The position numbers and the translations under genes are program-made. 64,000 bases of DNA from Eucalyptus grandis. Its lineage: Eukaryota; Streptophyta; Magnoliopsida; Myrtales; Myrtaceae. Under the pieces are notes generated by a model. The model saw nothing but the letters and a program-made list of their open reading frames with translations. It made no database searches and was not told the origin of the DNA. Shown in pieces: positions 59,221-64,000 of the stretch. Within the stretch, counting starts at the first letter, position 1, and each line of letters begins with the position of its first letter. The DNA lies in contig NC_052614.1 in the NCBI RefSeq assembly GCF_016545825.1, forward strand, positions 27,863,669 to 27,927,668, read 5' to 3'.

Positions 59221-62200
59221 ATGGGTACCAAGCGGAGCTCGAGCGGTGCCGAGGAGGCAGTAATCGATCGGGCGGAGGACGCCAATGGCAACGCCGCCGC
59301 CGCCGCCACCGCCGAACCGTCGAAGACGAAGAAGAAGAAGCTCAAGGAGCGGTGATTCGCCTGCCCCCGCCGCCGCATTGCCGAGCTCGGTGAAGCCCAT
59401 GGAGAGGAGGAAGAACAGGAAGGCGCTCGACAAGGAGCGGCGCCGCGCCGTCCCGGATGACGGGGAGCCGAGGCCCAAGCAAGTGGTGGCTGCGGAGAAA
59501 AAGAGGTGGCGAAGAAGAAGGTGGTGGCGGTGGCGCCGCCGCGGCGGTTTCTACGAGCGGCAATCCGTTGCCTGAGTTTCACATTAGCGTTTTCGGGGAC
59601 TTGGCGTCCGCCGACGCTTCGGTTCGGGAGGCGGGGTGGAGACGCTGGTGACGGAGCTGCGGGCGGTTCAGAAGGCGTACGATAGGCTCGAGGAGAAGGA
59701 GCTGGTTGATGTTGGGGCGAAGTTGGAAGCTGAAAAGGATGATGGATTGAAGGAGTGCGCGCCTTCAGTGAAATATGCCGATGCGGAGGCTCATTCGTGG
59801 AGTTTCTTCGTCGAGAGAGGTTGGAGTTAATGAATTTTGAACTTTTTATCGAGTAGTCGCTCATGTATCAATCCACAGAATGCCCTTTTTTTTTTGTATC
59901 TTAACTACTCTGTCTGTTTGAATAGGTATGCTTTGTTCGAAATTAGAATTCTTGAGTGACTACTTGAAATCTATGAATGGAGTTTCTCAGCCTGTCTTTT
60001 GTTTCCAAAGCGATGCAGCGCATGTTTAAATCTGAATTCTGGGTAGATGCCCTGTGACGTTTGGCGACTCTTTTTCAATAGTTGAACTTCAAAACATACC
60101 TTTAGCTGTGTAGCTCCATTTCTTCCTGTCATACCTTTCAGACAGTGGACGATTTGATGTGTTTTTTTTTTTTAAACCTTTTTCTCCTTTTTCTTATTGC
60201 ATATACTTCGGTAAGATAGGACTTTTCCCTCTTTTATTTAGGCTTCATATTGCTGATAGCCGTTTCTCTTGAATCCATATTAGTCTGGCTGTCAATTGAT
60301 GAAATCAATCTGAGGACATACTTCTTTTGGGGCACAATAAACAAACTTTTTTTTTCCACAATATTATTTGTCAGTCCGATGTTTTGACGACTATAATACT
60401 GATTATTATCCCTCACATGATTTTGGTGTGTTAATGCAGTGCGCAAGACAGGGTTTTTCCTTGGGTTTGACTCTCTTAGTCAGTACTGTTCCTACCATTC
60501 GGGTGGAATCCTTGTTGAAACTTTCTGTTGACTTATTAGAAGTTTCTTCGTCGATGAAGGGTCAGGTAGCACTTTGTCCTTTTTATTCTTTTTGATGGAT
60601 TCAATGTTCCTTCCATTAAAACGTAACATCCTTCATTCACACTGCAGGAAGTGAGGGATTGCCTTTTAGGCCGTTTATTTGCTTATGGGGCCCTAGCTCG
60701 TTCTGGAAGACTAGTCAAGGAGTGGCTTTCTGATAAAAGTACTCCATATATCAGAGAATTCACTGGTCTTCTTATTTCCCTTTCAGCCAAAAAGAGGTAT
60801 CTGCAAGAACCATCGGTCAGTGTTCTTCTGGACTTGTTTGAAAAGGTAATTTAAGCTAATGAGTTACTCAAGATTCTTATAGCTTATAGATTTTTTGGAA
60901 CCATTTCTTCTTACACTATTGATGAATTGTTGTCAATCTAAACATCACTGTGTAAAGCAAACTGATGTCAATCAGCGCTTTCTGAAGAATCGTGTATCTA
61001 TCGTTGGTAATGAATGTCTGCACTGGCATGTGTATGTGCTTGTGTACCCTGGCATTCTCAGATCTTTTATATTACTGAATTCCCCTTGGTTAGGTGTACT
61101 AGGCAACTAACTACTTTGGAACTGTAGTCACTTTACATTACATGATACTAAGTTTGGCATCTTGGGCTTGGCAGGTTGCAAGTGGATAAAATATTTAGAG
61201 AGCTGGATAAAGTTCTTTTGCTGTTGATTGTTTCCATTATCTTGTTGAATATGATAATATCATATATGATAGATAGCTAGGGAATGCTTCTTCTTCTTCT
61301 TCTTCTTCTTCTTCTTCTTCTTCTTTTTCTTTTCTTTTTTCTGAAGAGGGAGAGAGGGGGGTTAGGAATAGGCCTTGGCTTTTGGACTGTTTTCATCTTC
61401 ACTTGTTACTTTGCTGACAGACCTTGTCCCATTGGACCCCTTCCTAATCACTGGGCATTTGCTAAAACTTTCTATGCATTTTTTTTCTATGCATCAAAGA
61501 AAGGCCCCTGAGCCTATGCAGCTTCAGGGTTATTAGTATGTTTTCTTGCTTGGGGTAATTCTTTTGATCTGTTCTCTTTGTGGGAGTGGACAAGAAACCA
61601 TGTGTGCTGGATGGAGGGTTTTATTCAGTCGAGGAGTGAAAACAAGGTGTCACACATGGCTCATGTATTTCTTAGTGATTTTGGATTAATTTCCTCGAGG
61701 TAGAAATGGAATGTGTTGCCCGTAGCCTCACCTATTTTCTCTCTCATGTTTTAATTGCCTAACTGTTGTCAAACAGTTACCTTCTGAGGCCGTGATCAGT
61801 CATGTTGTTGGAGCTCCAGGCATTCATGAATGGTTTGCAGGGGCCACTGAAAGTGGAAATCCTGATGCATTGCTTCTAGCGCTGAAAATTCGTGAAAGAA
61901 TTTCTGGTGATGACCCAGTATATGGAAAACTTCTGCCAAATCCATTTAGTGCCAGCAAATTTTTTACTTCAGAACATTTGTCTTATCTAAGTAATTGCTT
62001 CAAGGTAATTTTCAGATGCATAATTTGTCCTTAGAAAATGTACAGGATAATTCAAATCATCATTGATCCTTTAGGTTCTTTCCGTGTCTTTAATCTTGCA
62101 GGAATCTACATTTTGCCAACCGTGTTCATAGTGTGGGCCTGTGCTGGTGAAACTTCTTTTGCCTGACCCGTGTTGCAGGGGGATGAAGATGCGGCAGCTT

Positions 62201-62365
62201 TCTCAGGCCTTTAAAGAAGCAGAAAAGGGCCGCAAGTCCAGTTTGCTTGATGAAGACACTGCAAAGAACCTGCAGTGCTTTATTGAAGTTGTGATCAAGG
62301 ATCCCTTATGTTGTCATCACATGATCGTAAACACTTGGCATTTGATGTCCTCCTCCTCCTCTTGA
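59221..62365 (+). pseudogene. MYBBP1A / POL5-like nucleolar protein, 5' part only, frame disrupted
   Basis: Exons: 59221-59819, 60440-60565, 60648-60845, 61777-62004, 62102-about 62365. Exons 2-4 are clean (42, 66 and 76 codons, all GT/AG). The frame starts MGTKRSSSG, is Lys/Arg-rich at first (MERRKNRKALDKERRR, as in nucleolar proteins), then gives the helical repeat region (GLTLLVSTVP, RLFAYGALARSGR, AVISHVVGAPGIHEW, LLPNPFSASKFFTS). This matches the DNA polymerase V / MYB-binding protein 1A family, needed for rRNA synthesis. Exon 1 has indels near 59350, 59500, 59630 and 59780, and exon 5 near 62120-62200 and 62310. The family has about 1200 residues; only about 450 are here. The rest was not found to 64000, so it is truncated, or continues beyond a long intron. 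Confidence 0.75.
61286..61324 (+). repeat. (CTT)n microsatellite in intron 3
   Basis: An uninterrupted run of about 13 CTT triplets lies inside intron 3 of the MYBBP1A-like gene. Confidence 0.9.
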
Positions 62366-64000
62366 ATTAAACAAAATTAGGTACCAAAAAACAATTTGCT
62401 TAATTAGTATAATCAAGCCATCGACTCTAACTCTTTGGTTATGTAGGAAGTGATGTATATTTCCATGCCTTACTTAGTTTCTAACCGACCCCGACAAGTT
62501 AGTGGCGACTCCTCCCTTTCAGAAAATTTTCACACCATCAATTTGAATACTCGATGTTGTGCAAGGTGTGGGTTTGAGAAAGCCCGTATCTAGATCATGA
62601 GCCGTGGACCCATCCTTTAGATAATACCTTTAAACTTGTTCCCTCTGTATTGAGGGATAGGTTGCAACACTATGTCAAAATGTGGAAAGTGGCGAATAAA
62701 CACTTGGGTCGTGCTTTTTGCACTCTTTTGTACTCTCGCTACAGTTAAAACACTCCCTATCACAATGTTTTGACAAAGCTTTTGTGAGTCTCATTATTTT
62801 AAAGCGTTCTTCGGTTGCTTTTCTTATTTCTCTTTTCTTGTTGTGCCACTCTCTTCTTCTCATTTATTTCTCTCTATTCTTTGTCATTCTAAAACACCCC
62901 CTCTCATGCCAATAGGACAAGCTTTTGATACCCCGATGTCTGTCATCGACACAAGCAACTCAAGAAGTTGAAGCCCACATTTTGTGTCAAATGAATAGAG
63001 CATCAGGTTGCAATCGTACTAAGGTCTTCCCCAGAAAAACAAAAATTCTTATATAGGAGGGTATAAATCGAAGCACTGTTGATGTCAATAATACCGCAGG
63101 TTCAAGTACTGCTTGTGCATTATGAGCATCGAAATAGATGAGGATACTTAAAATAAGGGATATCGCTAAGCTTGAAGCTGAACTGCGGATGGAGAGAGAG
63201 ACTTGTTATTTTTCACCCGGAAATGCGCCGATTTGATTTGTAAGCTCAAAAGCACGGTGTGATGACATTGGGAGTAGGGGAATAGGTGAATGTCCGGGAC
63301 TCCAAAAAAATGAATCTGGTCCCAACGAGCTTTCTAGGCCACAAAATTAGGCCAACTACTAATCCAGTCTCCCAAATCAACACCACCCCGGACTCTGCAA
63401 TGCAAGTCTCATAGGCCTGAATCTAACATCGTTTAAAATCTTGAACTTCCCTCTTCATGCAAAAGAATATCCATAACCTACAGTATCTGTTTTGACTCTT
63501 GCATAATCATCTATAAGATGTCATCTTTTAGATCACATATGACTCCATCATCCAATCACATCAGAACTAAAAAAGCTATTTGAACTTTGTCGTGACTTCA
63601 AATGATAAAGCTAGCGGAGTAATCATCTAAATTAATAAAACCATCACCACAATTTCCTAATTAACTCAATGCTAGAGTTACGACATGTTCTAACCTTGCT
63701 TATTTCTAGATTAGGGTACTGTTGCTGTGATATATATGATGAATTTAGACACGGGGATCCAGTTGTGGAGTGGTGCAACCTAATTTGGAGTAATGGTATT
63801 AACAAATACAATTTTATTGGCTAGCTAGTTTGCAAAGATGAACTACTAATAGTAGAGATCATAGTGTCATGGGCCTAAAGAGAGTCGACCCGCGAGGTTC
63901 CCCAGAGTCGACCCCAACTCGCCCATGGACCTCCTGCTCTCACTCGGATTTCCACCAAGTCTTCTCCTCGAAGGTTCCAAGGGCGGACGAAACCGTCATT
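62366..64000. other. Unassigned, probably retrotransposon-derived
   Basis: No further exon of the upstream gene and no other gene is recognised. The word GACAAGTTAGTGGCGACTCC near 62490 resembles sequence found at the edge of plant Gypsy LTRs, but I could not define an element. Confidence 0.35.

Noticed and set aside
59151..59864. Minus-strand open frame of 237 codons
   Set aside because: It is antisense to the Lys/Arg/Ala-rich first exon of the MYBBP1A-like gene; the plus strand has the recognisable protein.
1..64000. CRISPR arrays, operons, ribosome binding sites or prokaryotic defence genes
   Set aside because: The introns, plant gene families and plant transposable elements show nuclear plant DNA. 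The repeats are tandem duplications or transposon ends, not spaced repeat arrays.

Overview
The window is nuclear DNA of a flowering plant, almost certainly a woody eudicot. The genes are split by AT-rich introns with GT/AG borders, the intergenic DNA is full of LTR-retrotransposon, LINE, SINE and MITE relics, and the gene families are plant-specific versions. A Myrtaceae tree such as Eucalyptus is my guess from the look of the repeats; I cannot verify it.

From about 0.5 to 44 kb lies a tandem cluster of oligopeptide transporter (OPT) genes, all on the minus strand and all with the same six-exon structure. It holds an orphan last exon (1183-1797), gene 1 (2513-9649, intact, 739 codons), gene 2 (11508-17827, intact, 742 codons), gene 3 (35159-40356, complete exon set but a 1-base frameshift and no promoter TATA box) and an exon-1 relic (42388-42717) followed by three copies of its upstream region. 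The exons keep their lengths across copies, while the introns differ by identifiable insertions: a solo LTR, a hAT MITE and a MULE-like element.

Between OPT genes 2 and 3 (about 18.5-35 kb) sits a repeat-rich block. It contains a decayed BAH-agenet pseudogene interrupted or preceded by a SINE, two TIR elements with 9-10 bp target duplications, a 5'-truncated L1-type LINE and a truncated Copia retrotransposon that carries a Tourist-like MITE inside it. It ends with a large inverted-repeat element. Parts of this block are duplicated at 41-47 kb, and one duplicate preserves the pre-insertion state of the Copia site.

From 47.5 kb to the end, plus-strand single-copy genes follow: a CorA-like Mg transporter (48528-51271), a mitochondrial HSP70 (53750-57305) and the 5' part of a MYBBP1A/POL5-like nucleolar gene (59221-about 62365). 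All three keep splice sites and conserved residues but carry many 1-2 base indels, mostly in homopolymers. That points to a poorly polished stretch of sequence, or less likely to several neighbouring young pseudogenes. No CRISPR, tRNA or rRNA gene was recognised.
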